A stretch of 64,000 nt of DNA, from the NCBI GenBank assembly GCA_038147495.1, contig JAYQTT010000011.1, positions 1-64,000 of the forward strand. Direction: 5' to 3'. Shown in pieces: positions 9,043 to 17,154 of the stretch. Positions within the stretch are counted from its first letter, which is position 1, and each line of letters starts with the position of its first letter. The stretch comes from MED-G116 sp038147495 (GTDB taxonomy: Bacteria > Pseudomonadota > Alphaproteobacteria > Puniceispirillales > Puniceispirillaceae). The position numbers and the translations under genes were made by a program. A model generated the notes under the pieces. That model was not told the origin of the DNA and ran no database searches. It saw only the letters and a list, made by a program, of their open reading frames with translations.

Positions 9043-9439
9043 GCGACTCAAACTGGCGAATGAGTTCCAGAAAATCATGCCGGTCGATAACCCTTGGCGC
9101 GTCATTCAGTAACGCCCAATGACGCTCACGCTTGTCGTCCTCTGGCCATTTATCTTCCTGACTCGTTACCAGCATCGGATAGTAGGTCACGGCGACCTGT
9201 TCGATGCCGTTGTTGCCACTTTTACCGATCGTGACCGTCATTGGATAATTTTTAAGAATTTTACCGCTCACACCGGCTTCTTCGAATGCCTCACGCTTAC
9301 AAGCCTTTTTGTGACTTTCCTTCGCCTTGAGATCACCTTTGGGGAATATCCACCGCCCGCGCCGTTGAGATGTGACAAATAAAATCGCGATCCGGTCATC
9401 TTTCACGTCAAACGGGATGACCCCAACCTTATGAACCAT
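8987..9439 (-). CDS. Nudix hydrolase
   Basis: A 150-residue single-domain protein hydrolysing a nucleoside diphosphate linked to another group. The complete Nudix box GX5EX7REUXEEXGU is visible around residues 35-57 (GDLKAKE...REAFEEAGV). The WIFPKGDL segment before it and lack of any second domain resemble the small alphaproteobacterial enzymes of the diadenosine or diphosphoinositol polyphosphate type. The natural substrate is not predictable. Its C-terminal coding end overlaps the 3' end of the phosphate transporter on the other strand. Confidence 0.88.
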   Translation of the reverse strand: MVHKVGVIPFDVKDDRIAILFVTSQRRGRWIFPKGDLKAKESHKKACKREAFEEAGVSGKILKNYPMTVTIGKSGNNGIEQVAVTYYPMLVTSQEDKWPEDDKRERHWALLNDAPRVIDRHDFLELIRQFESLKTWILEAAKHKKERLQA

Positions 9440-9686
9440 ATGTTTCTAAACTCCAGCTGAGTTGGTCCTGTGATTTACAGGCTTTTAAACGGCACCGGCA
9501 TGTTTTATCGCTAATCGACAGGCGCTGGTTTGCAGCTCGCCTGCATCCACGCACACTCGATGGATAAAACACTGTTTCATTAATTTATAAGAAGATTTAT
9601 CCGATTAGCCAACTGTGGCCGCGCCACCAAGATAACAAAATTCAGGATTTCCCAAAAATTGCGGCGCCATATGCGGGTCTTGGCCT

Positions 9687-10427
9687 TCAGCCATCCGGAT
9701 GATCACCTGTTTCGGCGTAAAGCTTTTGAAAATCTGGCACTTTGACTTGCCGCTGGCCTTTCAGCTCAATCACCTTGTCTTTACGCAGGGCGGTGAATTG
9801 ACGGCTTACCGTTTCAATTGTCAGGCCAAGATAGTCCGCCAGCGTTTCCCTTGTCAGCGGCAGTTCAAAGGTAAAGTTCGTCTGACCGTCCGACTCCCGC
9901 AAAGTCCGGCTTCTTGTTGCAATCAAATAGAGCAAGGTAGCAATGCGCTCACGGGCAGATTTGCGGCCCAAAAGCAGCATCCATTCACGCGCCGCATCAA
10001 GTTCATCCAATGTCATTTCCAGAAGACGAGGGCCAAGCGCGGGCGATTCAGCCAAAATTGACTCGAATGCGCCGGTCTTGAAACGGCACATCACAACCTC
10101 TGAGGCCGCAATAATGTCATATTGTGAAACACGGCGCCCCGGACGGCCGACAAAGTCGCTTGGCAACAATACGCCCATAATTTGCCGCCGACCATCTTCC
10201 AGCCCTTGTGACATGACGGCGACACCGGTCACCAGCGTGCCAACATGGGTGATGGTCTGTCCCGCGTAGCAAATGGCCTCGCCTTTGGCAAAAGTGCGAT
10301 ATGTTTTGATGGCGTCAAGAGACGCCAGTTCATCGGCTGTGCACCGCGCACATATTGCCTGTCTGCGAATTGGGCAATCCCCGCAATCCGGAAACGCCGA
10401 ACCCTTGGAAAGCAGATGTTCTTTCAT
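9687..10427 (-). CDS. fnrL: FnrL, oxygen-responsive Crp/Fnr-family regulator
   Basis: Senses oxygen through a [4Fe-4S] cluster and activates microaerobic or anaerobic genes. The N-terminus has Cys15, Cys18, Cys26 and Cys29, and Cys114 lies in the effector domain, providing the four FNR ligands. A cNMP-like beta-barrel, a dimerisation helix with DELDAAREWMLLLGRK, and a C-terminal helix-turn-helix with ETVSRQ follow. The sequence closely resembles Rhodobacter FnrL as I remember it. I choose the ATG at 10427 (246 residues) over the longer frame to 10484: the family N-terminus begins MxEHLLxKG, and an FNR-like box lies at 10447-10460, which would otherwise be coding. That box suggests autoregulation. 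Confidence 0.93.
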   Translation of the reverse strand: MKEHLLSKGSAFPDCGDCPIRRQAICARCTADELASLDAIKTYRTFAKGEAICYAGQTITHVGTLVTGVAVMSQGLEDGRRQIMGVLLPSDFVGRPGRRVSQYDIIAASEVVMCRFKTGAFESILAESPALGPRLLEMTLDELDAAREWMLLLGRKSARERIATLLYLIATRSRTLRESDGQTNFTFELPLTRETLADYLGLTIETVSRQFTALRKDKVIELKGQRQVKVPDFQKLYAETGDHPDG

Positions 10428-10446
10428 AATCCAGATCCATGAAAAA

Positions 10447-10460
10447 TTGATCTCGATCAG
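10447..10460 (-). promoter_or_regulatory. FNR-like box in the fnrL promoter
   Basis: TTGAT-CTCG-ATCAG matches the FNR consensus TTGAT-N4-ATCAA at nine of ten defined bases. It is centred about 26 bases upstream of the chosen fnrL ATG, a position more typical of repression (overlap with promoter or start region) than activation. It supports the shorter fnrL start. Confidence 0.7.
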
Positions 10461-10593
10461 TATCGTTCTGTCATCATATTCCAAATTAAGATGTTTAGTG
10501 AATTCGCTTCAAATTTAGCAATGGATTTTGCATTTCAAAAGCGCGGCATTGAAGGTGAGTAATGAGATGCCTCAGCCCCAAGGAATTTGGTGC

Positions 10594-10902
10594 CTAAGCC
10601 TGTGCCTGATTTGACAGCCATTTACGGATCAATTTCATGTTGCACTGGCACAGGCTTGGATGATGCATGCGCAACACAACAAGTGCCGCGCGAATGGCTT
10701 CATCAGGATGACGCCCATGAGCAACAAGATCGCGGTAGGAAGCGATCACAACACCGTTCACATCACGGCACAAATAGGCTGTGGAAACGGTCGAGCAATC
10801 ACAATCCCGGCAAAGTTGAGCAGAATGAAAGGCCGTTGAACGCATGCACGGCGGAGGCGCCCGGCGGGTTGGCGAATTTTTGTCAATGATTGGCTCTGCC
10901 AT
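10594..10902 (-). CDS. Small cysteine-rich protein, unrecognised
   Basis: A 102-residue protein I do not recognise. It has seven cysteines, including a C-x2-C-x-C cluster at 31-36 and a CQC pair near 85-87, which could bind a metal or Fe-S centre. The C-terminal half is a predicted helical region (SYRDLVAHGRHPDEAIRAAL). There is no signal peptide or membrane segment. Its ATG follows a GGCGAGAG sequence, and it lies 22 bases after a 47-residue membrane protein on the same strand, apparently in one transcript starting at the FNR-like box at 11130. fnrL lies downstream. A role in oxygen or redox response is inferred only from this position. Confidence 0.6.
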   Translation of the reverse strand: MAEPIIDKNSPTRRAPPPCMRSTAFHSAQLCRDCDCSTVSTAYLCRDVNGVVIASYRDLVAHGRHPDEAIRAALVVLRMHHPSLCQCNMKLIRKWLSNQAQA

Positions 10903-10924
10903 ATGTCTCTCGCCTTTCCTCCTG

Positions 10925-11068
10925 TCATGTTTTTCTGGCCGATAACGCGGCTTTCAATTCAAGCTGCTTGCGGTAGCGAGAGTCGGAAATCTGCAGAAAC
11001 AGAAGCGCGACCATGAATACGGCAAAGGCGATAATTACGAGCCCAACATAAAGGACCGGCATAGACAT
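10925..11068 (-). CDS. 47-residue single-span membrane protein
   Basis: The frame runs from ATG 11068 to TGA 10925. It is preceded by GAGGAG eight bases before the ATG, one of the better ribosome sites in the window. The product starts MSMPVLYVGLV, has one hydrophobic helix at about residues 4-26, and ends with a basic, charged tail (RYRKQLELKAALSARKT), suggesting an N-out, C-in orientation. Size and topology recall small accessory subunits of respiratory oxidases such as CcoQ or CcoS, but the sequence does not match what I know of either. It lies downstream of the FNR-like box at 11130 and just before the cysteine-rich gene. Confidence 0.65.
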   Translation of the reverse strand: MSMPVLYVGLVIIAFAVFMVALLFLQISDSRYRKQLELKAALSARKT

Positions 11069-11129
11069 GACGGATACTCCTCAAAATAGTCTGATGGCTT
11101 CAGTCTATGAAGGAGGCCCCGCCCCATCC

Positions 11130-11143
11130 TTGACACAGATCAA
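11130..11143. promoter_or_regulatory. FNR-like box in divergent promoter
   Basis: TTGAC-ACAG-ATCAA matches TTGAT-N4-ATCAA at nine of ten defined bases. It lies midway between two divergent start codons, 68 bases from the 47-residue membrane gene and 70 bases from the universal stress gene. That distance would allow a -41.5-type activating position for either promoter. fnrL is encoded about 0.7 kb away. Confidence 0.7.
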
Positions 11144-11206
11144 TTTTTGATCCGGCTAAATGTGTTTTCCTTCTGGCATCGACAGTTGCAATAGGGGGAA
11201 AAAGCA

Positions 11207-11980
11207 ATGAAATTGGCGATACTGATCTCTTCAGATCACACATTTCCAAAACAGCAGGTCAAAACCGCATGCCGTCTGGCAAAGCGCCTTTCTGTCCCGC
11301 TGACAGGCATAATTTCAACGGAACACAGCACAAACTATCATCTGGTGGGGGATGGTGGATATCTGGCAATGATGGATGAGGTGTCAGACATTGCCCGGCA
11401 AAAATTACAGAAATCCATCGACAAGTTCAAATCTGTCTGCGCCGACGAAAAAGTGGCGCAGGACTGGTCTGGAACATATGGATTCATTCGCCATGAATGG
11501 GAGACACTGTCCCCCTATTTCGATCTCGCGATCACCACGGGGGATTTTTCCGCACCGGAATTTGCCGGCGTTGGCATAAGTGCAACCCTGCAAATCAATG
11601 AAACCAGCAAAATTGACGGCTTTGACGGCAGATGCGTAATTGCGTGGGACGGATCATTGCAGGCGGGACGAGCCATTCGCGCGGCTCTGCCCCTGATGAC
11701 ACGATTTGCCGATGTTGTGGTGATTTCAATAGATGCGGAAAGCCGGAGCCTGCCCACAGATATCGGCAGCTATCTTGCCGCCCATGGGATAAAGGCTGAA
11801 ATTCTGAGCTTGGTAAGCGGTGGTGACACTGTGGCCCATGTTTTACTGGACGAATCGCGAAACGCCGATCTGGTTGTGATGGGGGCCTATGGGTTTTCTT
11901 CAACGCTTGAGAAATGGTTCGGTGGCGTTACCGAGACGATGCGGACCGAGTGCAAAACACCGGTTCTGTTTGCCCGATAA
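11207..11980 (+). CDS. Universal stress protein (UspA family, double-length)
   Basis: A 257-residue cytosolic protein with two Usp-like halves. The first half (1-130) has the initial ILISSDH strand but a degenerate nucleotide loop. The second half contains CVIAWDGS and the ATP-binding motif GAYGFSSTLEKWFGGVTETM, the G-x2-G-x9-G-(S/T) pattern in a slightly altered form. Such proteins are often induced under oxygen limitation or stationary phase. AGGGGGAAA precedes the ATG. An FNR-like box 70 bases upstream suggests FnrL activation. The exact function is unknown, as for most of the family. Confidence 0.85.
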   Translation: MKLAILISSDHTFPKQQVKTACRLAKRLSVPLTGIISTEHSTNYHLVGDGGYLAMMDEVSDIARQKLQKSIDKFKSVCADEKVAQDWSGTYGFIRHEWETLSPYFDLAITTGDFSAPEFAGVGISATLQINETSKIDGFDGRCVIAWDGSLQAGRAIRAALPLMTRFADVVVISIDAESRSLPTDIGSYLAAHGIKAEILSLVSGGDTVAHVLLDESRNADLVVMGAYGFSSTLEKWFGGVTETMRTECKTPVLFAR

Positions 11981-12067
11981 AAACATCTGATGGGTTTGGC
12001 GGTGGTGTGCGGTGCTTTACCCCCCTTTTGCACCCGGCTACCGCCATCCCTCCAGCGACCAAGGGCT

Positions 12068-13187
12068 CTATGACCTTGCCCATTCCGCAAGCACACCTGC
12101 ATCCGTTTCCCGCCCATGGAATGTCGCACGCAAGGCGGCAAATTCATCAGCACGCATCAATCTTGACAACGCCCACACCGCCATTCCCCGCACCAGCGCG
12201 CTGTCATCTGAAAGCCGCGCGGTGATCTGGGGGACAAGTCCGGCATCATCACTGTTCCCACAGGCAACCAGCACATTGCGGATAAAGCGCTGGTAACCGG
12301 AGCGCCGCAATGGCGTACTGGCAAAACGAATCCGGAATTCAGCCTCATCAAGTGCCAAGAGATCATACAATGCCGGTAGGCTTGTTTCTTCCTTTGCCTG
12401 CAGTTTTACTTCGCTTGCACGCACCGCATATTTGTTCCAGGGGCAAACCGCCAGACAATCATCACAGCCGAAAATACGATTGCCAATATCAGCACGAAAT
12501 TCTAATGGAATCTGTGTCTTATGCTCTATTGTTAAATAAGAAATGCAACGTCTTGCATCAAGGCGATAGGGCGCAGGAAACGCCTTGGTCGGACAGATAT
12601 CAAGACATCTTGTACAGCTGCCACAATGATCACTTTCCGGCTGATCAAACGGTAAAACCATGTCCGTCAGAATCACACCAAGAAAAGACCAGGATCCAAT
12701 TTCACGCGATACAAGGTTTGTATGTTTGCCCTGCCATCCAGCGCCGGACTGTGCTGCCAGCGGCTTTTCCATAAGCGGTGCAGTATCAACAAACACCTTG
12801 ATCTTGGCACCGGTTTTTGCGGCAAACCGGCTTCCAAACTGCTTTAACTTGCCCTTTGATCACATCATGATAATCACGCCCACGCGCATAAACAGAAATG
12901 TTGCCGCAATCCTTGTGATCAAGGTTTCTCATCGGGTCGTGATCAGGCCCATAATTCATCACGCAAACGATTGCTGACTGTGCCGCTGGCCACATCGCTT
13001 GCGGCTGACTTCGCCTTGTCGCAGTGTCACGAAGCCAGCCCATATCACCTTCAAAACCATCATCAAGAAAGCGGGCAAGCCCGTCTCCCGCTGTCACTGG
13101 CAAAACAGCCGGTCCAACCTTGATATAGCTGAACCCCTCGCGCGAAGCCGCATCATCAAGCCATGTGCGGATATCGGGCGGCGTCAT
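12068..13187 (-). pseudogene. queG: Epoxyqueuosine reductase QueG, interrupted by a +1 frameshift
   Basis: QueG reduces epoxyqueuosine to queuosine in tRNA, using cobalamin and two [4Fe-4S] clusters. The first segment (start ATG 13187) reads normally to DYHDVIKG and then leaves frame. The other frame resumes as GKLKQFGSRFAAKTGAK, then VFVDTAPLMEKPLAAQSG, and continues to a normal C-terminus at 12068. It includes the ferredoxin-type clusters CGSCTRCLDICP and CDDCLAVCP and a HEAT-like tail. One extra G in the run at about 12852-12856 explains the break. Together the frames give about 372 residues, the usual length. Adjacent tgt and queA make the role certain; whether the gene is truly dead or the base is an error is open. 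Confidence 0.9.
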
Positions 13188-13245
13188 CTGGTGTCTCCTG
13201 ACATTTATCTCTGGCAGAACAGTGCCTTTGGCAGATCGGCGCCTT

Positions 13246-14373
13246 CTACACTGGTTCTATATCACCGAGGGCCTGCGTTGCGTGGAAATCGGCTTCAAAG
13301 GCGGCGAAACGACCCTGCTCAATCGCGGTGCGCATGGCTGCCATCAAATCCTGATAATAGTGCAAATTATGCCATGTCAGAAGCATCAAGCCCTGCACCT
13401 CATCAGCCTTGAAAAGATGGTGCAGATAGGCACGTGAAAACCGCGAACAAGCTGGACAGGCGCAGGCTTCATCAAGGGGCCTCAGATCCTCTGCGTGACG
13501 CGCATTTTTGATATTAACCGGACCACGCCGGGTGAAACCCTGACCGGTGCGTCCAGAGCGCGTTGGCAAAACACAGTCAAACATATCAACACCGCGCGCA
13601 ACACCGCCCACGAGGTCAGACGGTTTACCAACCCCCATCAGATAGCGCGGCTTGTCGGGTCGCATCATCGGGGTGGTGAAATCCAGCGTTTCAAACATTG
13701 CCTGCTGCCCCTCACCGACTGCCAATCCACCAATCGCATAACCTTCAAAATCAATTTCTTCCAGTGCTGCAACGGATTCCGCCCGAAGATCGCGATAGAC
13801 AGACCCCTGAACAATCCCAAATTGGCCATAGCCCTTGCGCGGCACAAATGCATTGCGTGATCGTTTCGCCCAACGCATTGACAGACGCATCGATTCAGCC
13901 GCCATCGCCTCGGTCGCCGGAAAGGGCGTACATTCGTCAAAAGCCATGGTGATGGTCGCATCGAGAAGGTGCTGAATCTCGGTTGATCTTTCCGGTGTCA
14001 GGCGATGCTGGCTGCCGTCAAGATGCGACTTGAACGTCACACCATCTTCATCAAGCTTGCGAAGCGGGCCAAGTGACATCACCTGAAAGCCGCCGGAGTC
14101 GGTCAATAACGGTCCGTCCCAGCCCATCAGACGGCGAACACCGCCAAGACGGCCAACCCGCTCTGCGCCGGGCCGAAGCATCAAATGATAGGTATTGGCC
14201 AGAATGATGCTTGCGCCGGTTGCGCGCACCGACTCCGGCATCATGCCTTTAACTGTAGCGGCGGTACCCACCGGCATAAATACCGGCGTTTCCACCTCGC
14301 CCCATGCCGTGCTGACGACACCGCGCCGGGCCGCCCCATCAGTTGTTTTCAGCGTAAAAGCAAAATCCGGCAT
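13246..14373 (-). CDS. tgt: tRNA-guanine transglycosylase
   Basis: Exchanges guanine-34 in GUN-anticodon tRNAs for preQ1, the key insertion step of queuosine synthesis. I start at ATG 14373 (375 residues, beginning MPDFAFTLKTTDG), which matches the family and clears the end of queA by 19 bases; the longer frame to 14442 would overlap queA. The nucleophilic Asp is in DSGGFQVMSLG... and the second Asp in FDCVLPTRSGR. Zinc ligands are at CACPAC and the His of the downstream TWHNLHYY region. queA lies upstream and the queG gene downstream on the same strand. Confidence 0.94.
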   Translation of the reverse strand: MPDFAFTLKTTDGAARRGVVSTAWGEVETPVFMPVGTAATVKGMMPESVRATGASIILANTYHLMLRPGAERVGRLGGVRRLMGWDGPLLTDSGGFQVMSLGPLRKLDEDGVTFKSHLDGSQHRLTPERSTEIQHLLDATITMAFDECTPFPATEAMAAESMRLSMRWAKRSRNAFVPRKGYGQFGIVQGSVYRDLRAESVAALEEIDFEGYAIGGLAVGEGQQAMFETLDFTTPMMRPDKPRYLMGVGKPSDLVGGVARGVDMFDCVLPTRSGRTGQGFTRRGPVNIKNARHAEDLRPLDEACACPACSRFSRAYLHHLFKADEVQGLMLLTWHNLHYYQDLMAAMRTAIEQGRFAAFEADFHATQALGDIEPV

Positions 14374-14392
14374 TCCGGTTTCCCTTCGTTGT

Positions 14393-15469
14393 TTATTCGC
14401 CTGCGCTTTGGTCGTGCCGCGAGAGGAGACAAGCATCCCCATATGAAAAGAAGCGATAACCTGACGTTATCGCATGGTGATAGGCAGCACGGATCCTGTC
14501 CATACCGGAAAAGGCGCTGACCAGCATCAACAGGGTCGATTTCGGCAGGTGGAAATTGGTCAAAAGCATGTCAACAACGGCAAACTCAAACCCGGGCGTG
14601 ATAAAGATATCGGTCTCATCAGCAAACTCGGTAATCCGCCCCTCGGCTTTGGCGCATGCCTCAAGAATGCGCATGCTCGTTGTGCCCACGGCGATCACCC
14701 GCCCGCCTGCAGCTTTGGTCGTGTTGATCCTGTCGGCGGTTTTCTGGCTGATCCGGCCCCATTCAGCATGCATCTTGTGATCAGCAATATCGTCAACAGT
14801 CACCGGCAAAAATGTTCCAGCACCAACATGCAACGTAACCTCTGCCACCTCGATACCGCGCGCGGCAAGGCGCGCCATCAGATCATCGGTGAAATGCAGG
14901 CCCGCAGTCGGTGCCGCCACCGCCCCCTTCTCACAGGCAAACATGGTTTGGTAATCATGCCGGTCTGATTCCCTTGCCCCGTCCGGGCGGGCGATATAGG
15001 GGGGCAAGGGCATACTGCCATGCGCCGCCAACCCCGCATAAATAGCACTGGCGTCAAGCGCCGCACCGTCTTGCGGGTTGATAAAAGCAAGCTCGACATC
15101 GCCGCCCTCACCCCGGCCTCGGACCAGAGCCGCAAAATCAGGCGCAAAAACAATCACATCATCCGGACGGCATTTCTTTGCCGGTTTGGCAAAGACCCGC
15201 CATACATTGCCAGTCTCATGCTTGTGCAGCGTGACGCTGATCCCTGCTTCGCCACGCTTTCCAGACAGGCGTGCAGGTATAACTTCAGTGTTATTGACAA
15301 CAAGTAGATCACCCGCCCGCAACAAATCCGGCAAATCACGGATATGCCGGTCATTCATGCCCGCGACACTCAGGTCAAGCAGCTTTGCCGCATCACGCGG
15401 ATTCGCAGGCTCAGTGGCAATCGCCGTCTGCGGCAATGCGTAATCAAAATCCGAAAGTTTCATTGGCAT
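14393..15469 (-). CDS. queA: S-adenosylmethionine:tRNA ribosyltransferase-isomerase
   Basis: Transfers the ribosyl moiety of S-adenosylmethionine to preQ1 in tRNA to form epoxyqueuosine. The protein has 358 residues, as expected. It begins MPMKLSDFDYALPQ with family features NNTEVIPARLSGKR, PTAGLHFTDDLM, GAGTFLPV and TTSMRILEAC. ATG 15463 (third codon) is an equally possible start; neither has a strong ribosome site. It is the first gene of the queA-tgt-queG run and follows kdsD by 12 bases, so it may be cotranscribed with it. Confidence 0.94.
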   Translation of the reverse strand: MPMKLSDFDYALPQTAIATEPANPRDAAKLLDLSVAGMNDRHIRDLPDLLRAGDLLVVNNTEVIPARLSGKRGEAGISVTLHKHETGNVWRVFAKPAKKCRPDDVIVFAPDFAALVRGRGEGGDVELAFINPQDGAALDASAIYAGLAAHGSMPLPPYIARPDGARESDRHDYQTMFACEKGAVAAPTAGLHFTDDLMARLAARGIEVAEVTLHVGAGTFLPVTVDDIADHKMHAEWGRISQKTADRINTTKAAGGRVIAVGTTSMRILEACAKAEGRITEFADETDIFITPGFEFAVVDMLLTNFHLPKSTLLMLVSAFSGMDRIRAAYHHAITSGYRFFSYGDACLLSRHDQSAGE

Positions 15470-15481
15470 TGACCGAAAAGA

Positions 15482-16438
15482 TCACTCATAGATCTGAATC
15501 ACGCCTTCAACGCTGCCATCATCGCGGGTGACGACAAGGCACTGGACGCGGGCCTCAAGCATTTTGGCTTCAGCATCTGCCATCAGCAAATCACCTGAAA
15601 TGGTCAGGGGCTTCGGGCTGGCCACATCACCGATTCTGGTGCTGGCAAGATCAACACCTTCGACAAGCAGGCGGCGCAAATCACCATCAGTGACGATTCC
15701 CTGAAGATCATCAGCGCTGCCAACCAATGCCAGCCCAAGGCGACCTTCTGTCATCGTCATCAACGCTTCCTGAACGGTTTGATCCGGTTTCACGAAAGGC
15801 AGGTTTTCTGATCGCATTTTCTCACGCACATGGGTAAGCAGTCGCACACCAAGCGCCCCACCGGGATGCGTTTTGGCAAAATCCGCTGCCTCAAACCCTC
15901 GTGCTTCCATCAAGGCAACAGCCAAAGCATCACCAACAACCAATGTATTCAGCGAAGATGTCGTGGGCGCCAGATTTAGCGGACAGGCCTCACGGTCAAC
16001 AGAGATATCAAGTGCCAAACCGGTTTCGCGTGCCAGCGTGCTATGCATCGCCGCGGTAAGCGAGATCATCTTTGCCTCTAGCCGGTGAAATGCCGGAAGA
16101 AGGCGCAAAATCTCCTCGGTCTCGCCGGAATTGGAGATCAGCAATAACACATCTCCCTTCCGCACCATGCCAAGATCGCCGTGGATTGCCTCGGCAGGGT
16201 GCAGAAACAGCGATGGCGTCCCCGTAGAGGCAAGTGTTGCTGAAATTTTACGCCCGATCAGGCCCGATTTTCCCATACCGCACACCACGACATGCCCGCT
16301 GCAGGCAAGCATCACCTCAACCGCACGCTCAAAATCAGCGCCAAAGCCCTTTTGCAGGCGAACAATGGCGTCCTGATACGCATCCAGAAGTCGACCAGCC
16401 GCCGCAAGAGCAGATGTTTGTGACGCTTGTGATGTCAT
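15482..16438 (-). CDS. kdsD: Arabinose-5-phosphate isomerase
   Basis: Interconverts ribulose-5-phosphate and arabinose-5-phosphate, the first step of Kdo synthesis for lipopolysaccharide. It has an N-terminal SIS sugar-isomerase domain (GMGKSGLIGRKI, ISNSGETEE, LAPTTSS) followed by a pair of CBS domains (about 200-318; GLALVG and DGDLRRLL motifs). I start at ATG 16438 because AAGGGG lies ten bases upstream, giving 318 residues. The longer frame opens with TTG at 16471. No kdsABC genes are present in the window. Confidence 0.92.
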   Translation of the reverse strand: MTSQASQTSALAAAGRLLDAYQDAIVRLQKGFGADFERAVEVMLACSGHVVVCGMGKSGLIGRKISATLASTGTPSLFLHPAEAIHGDLGMVRKGDVLLLISNSGETEEILRLLPAFHRLEAKMISLTAAMHSTLARETGLALDISVDREACPLNLAPTTSSLNTLVVGDALAVALMEARGFEAADFAKTHPGGALGVRLLTHVREKMRSENLPFVKPDQTVQEALMTMTEGRLGLALVGSADDLQGIVTDGDLRRLLVEGVDLASTRIGDVASPKPLTISGDLLMADAEAKMLEARVQCLVVTRDDGSVEGVIQIYE

Positions 16439-16540
16439 GTGATGGACCCCTTGCCGGTGTAACTCACTCAACCTGATCGCCCTATATCTAGCCTTTTTCC
16501 GATCAGAACGCCACCTGCCATTGCACCGGTGATGAATTCG

Positions 16541-17152
16541 CTATTCTGCCAACAGCGCCTGCGCGGTGGCAAAATCTTCTGGTGTGTTCACATTTGTAAA
16601 CGGATCCGGCTCACCGTCAAACGAGACCACACGGCAATCAAAACGGGCGGTGTAGTGATCAATCTTGCGCAATCCTTCATCAATTAGTGCACTTCGTAAC
16701 GAGGTTGTCTGGCTTGTTGGCCAGATCGCGAACACCGGATGCCGCCGCCCACCCGACTCAGCCTGTGCCATGTCACCACCCTCATTGACTGCCGCAACAA
16801 GCCGTGACGCAAGGTCTGTCGGCAAAAACGGCGCATCGGTGGCAAGCGTGATCACATGCGTACATGCAGGGTGGTTCGCCGCCGCCCATTCAAGCCCGGT
16901 CAACACTCCGGCAAGCGGCCCTGCAAATCCGTCTATCACATCAGGGACAACCGGCAGATTGAACTGTGCATAGCGGCTGGCATCGCCATTGGCATTGATC
17001 ACCAGAATGGCATCATCAGGCACCACGCGGTCAATGACATGCGCCATCAAAGGCTTGCCGGCAAGTTCAAGCAAATTCTTGTCACCGCCACCCATGCGGC
17101 GGGATTGCCCGCCTGCAAGCAACAGAAACACGATATCACCCAGCGCCACCAT
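16541..17152 (-). CDS. mobA: Molybdenum cofactor guanylyltransferase
   Basis: Attaches GMP to molybdopterin to form the bis-MGD cofactor used by formate dehydrogenases and related enzymes. The 203-residue protein opens with the nucleotidyltransferase signature LLAGGQSRRMGGGDK, has GPLAGVLTGLEWA and ATDAPFLPTDL, and ends with NVNTPEDFATA. The ATG is two bases after the fdhD stop, indicating translational coupling. The pairing with fdhD points to delivery of cofactor to a formate dehydrogenase encoded elsewhere. Confidence 0.92.
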   Translation of the reverse strand: MVALGDIVFLLLAGGQSRRMGGGDKNLLELAGKPLMAHVIDRVVPDDAILVINANGDASRYAQFNLPVVPDVIDGFAGPLAGVLTGLEWAAANHPACTHVITLATDAPFLPTDLASRLVAAVNEGGDMAQAESGGRRHPVFAIWPTSQTTSLRSALIDEGLRKIDHYTARFDCRVVSFDGEPDPFTNVNTPEDFATAQALLAE

Positions 17153-17154
17153 GC

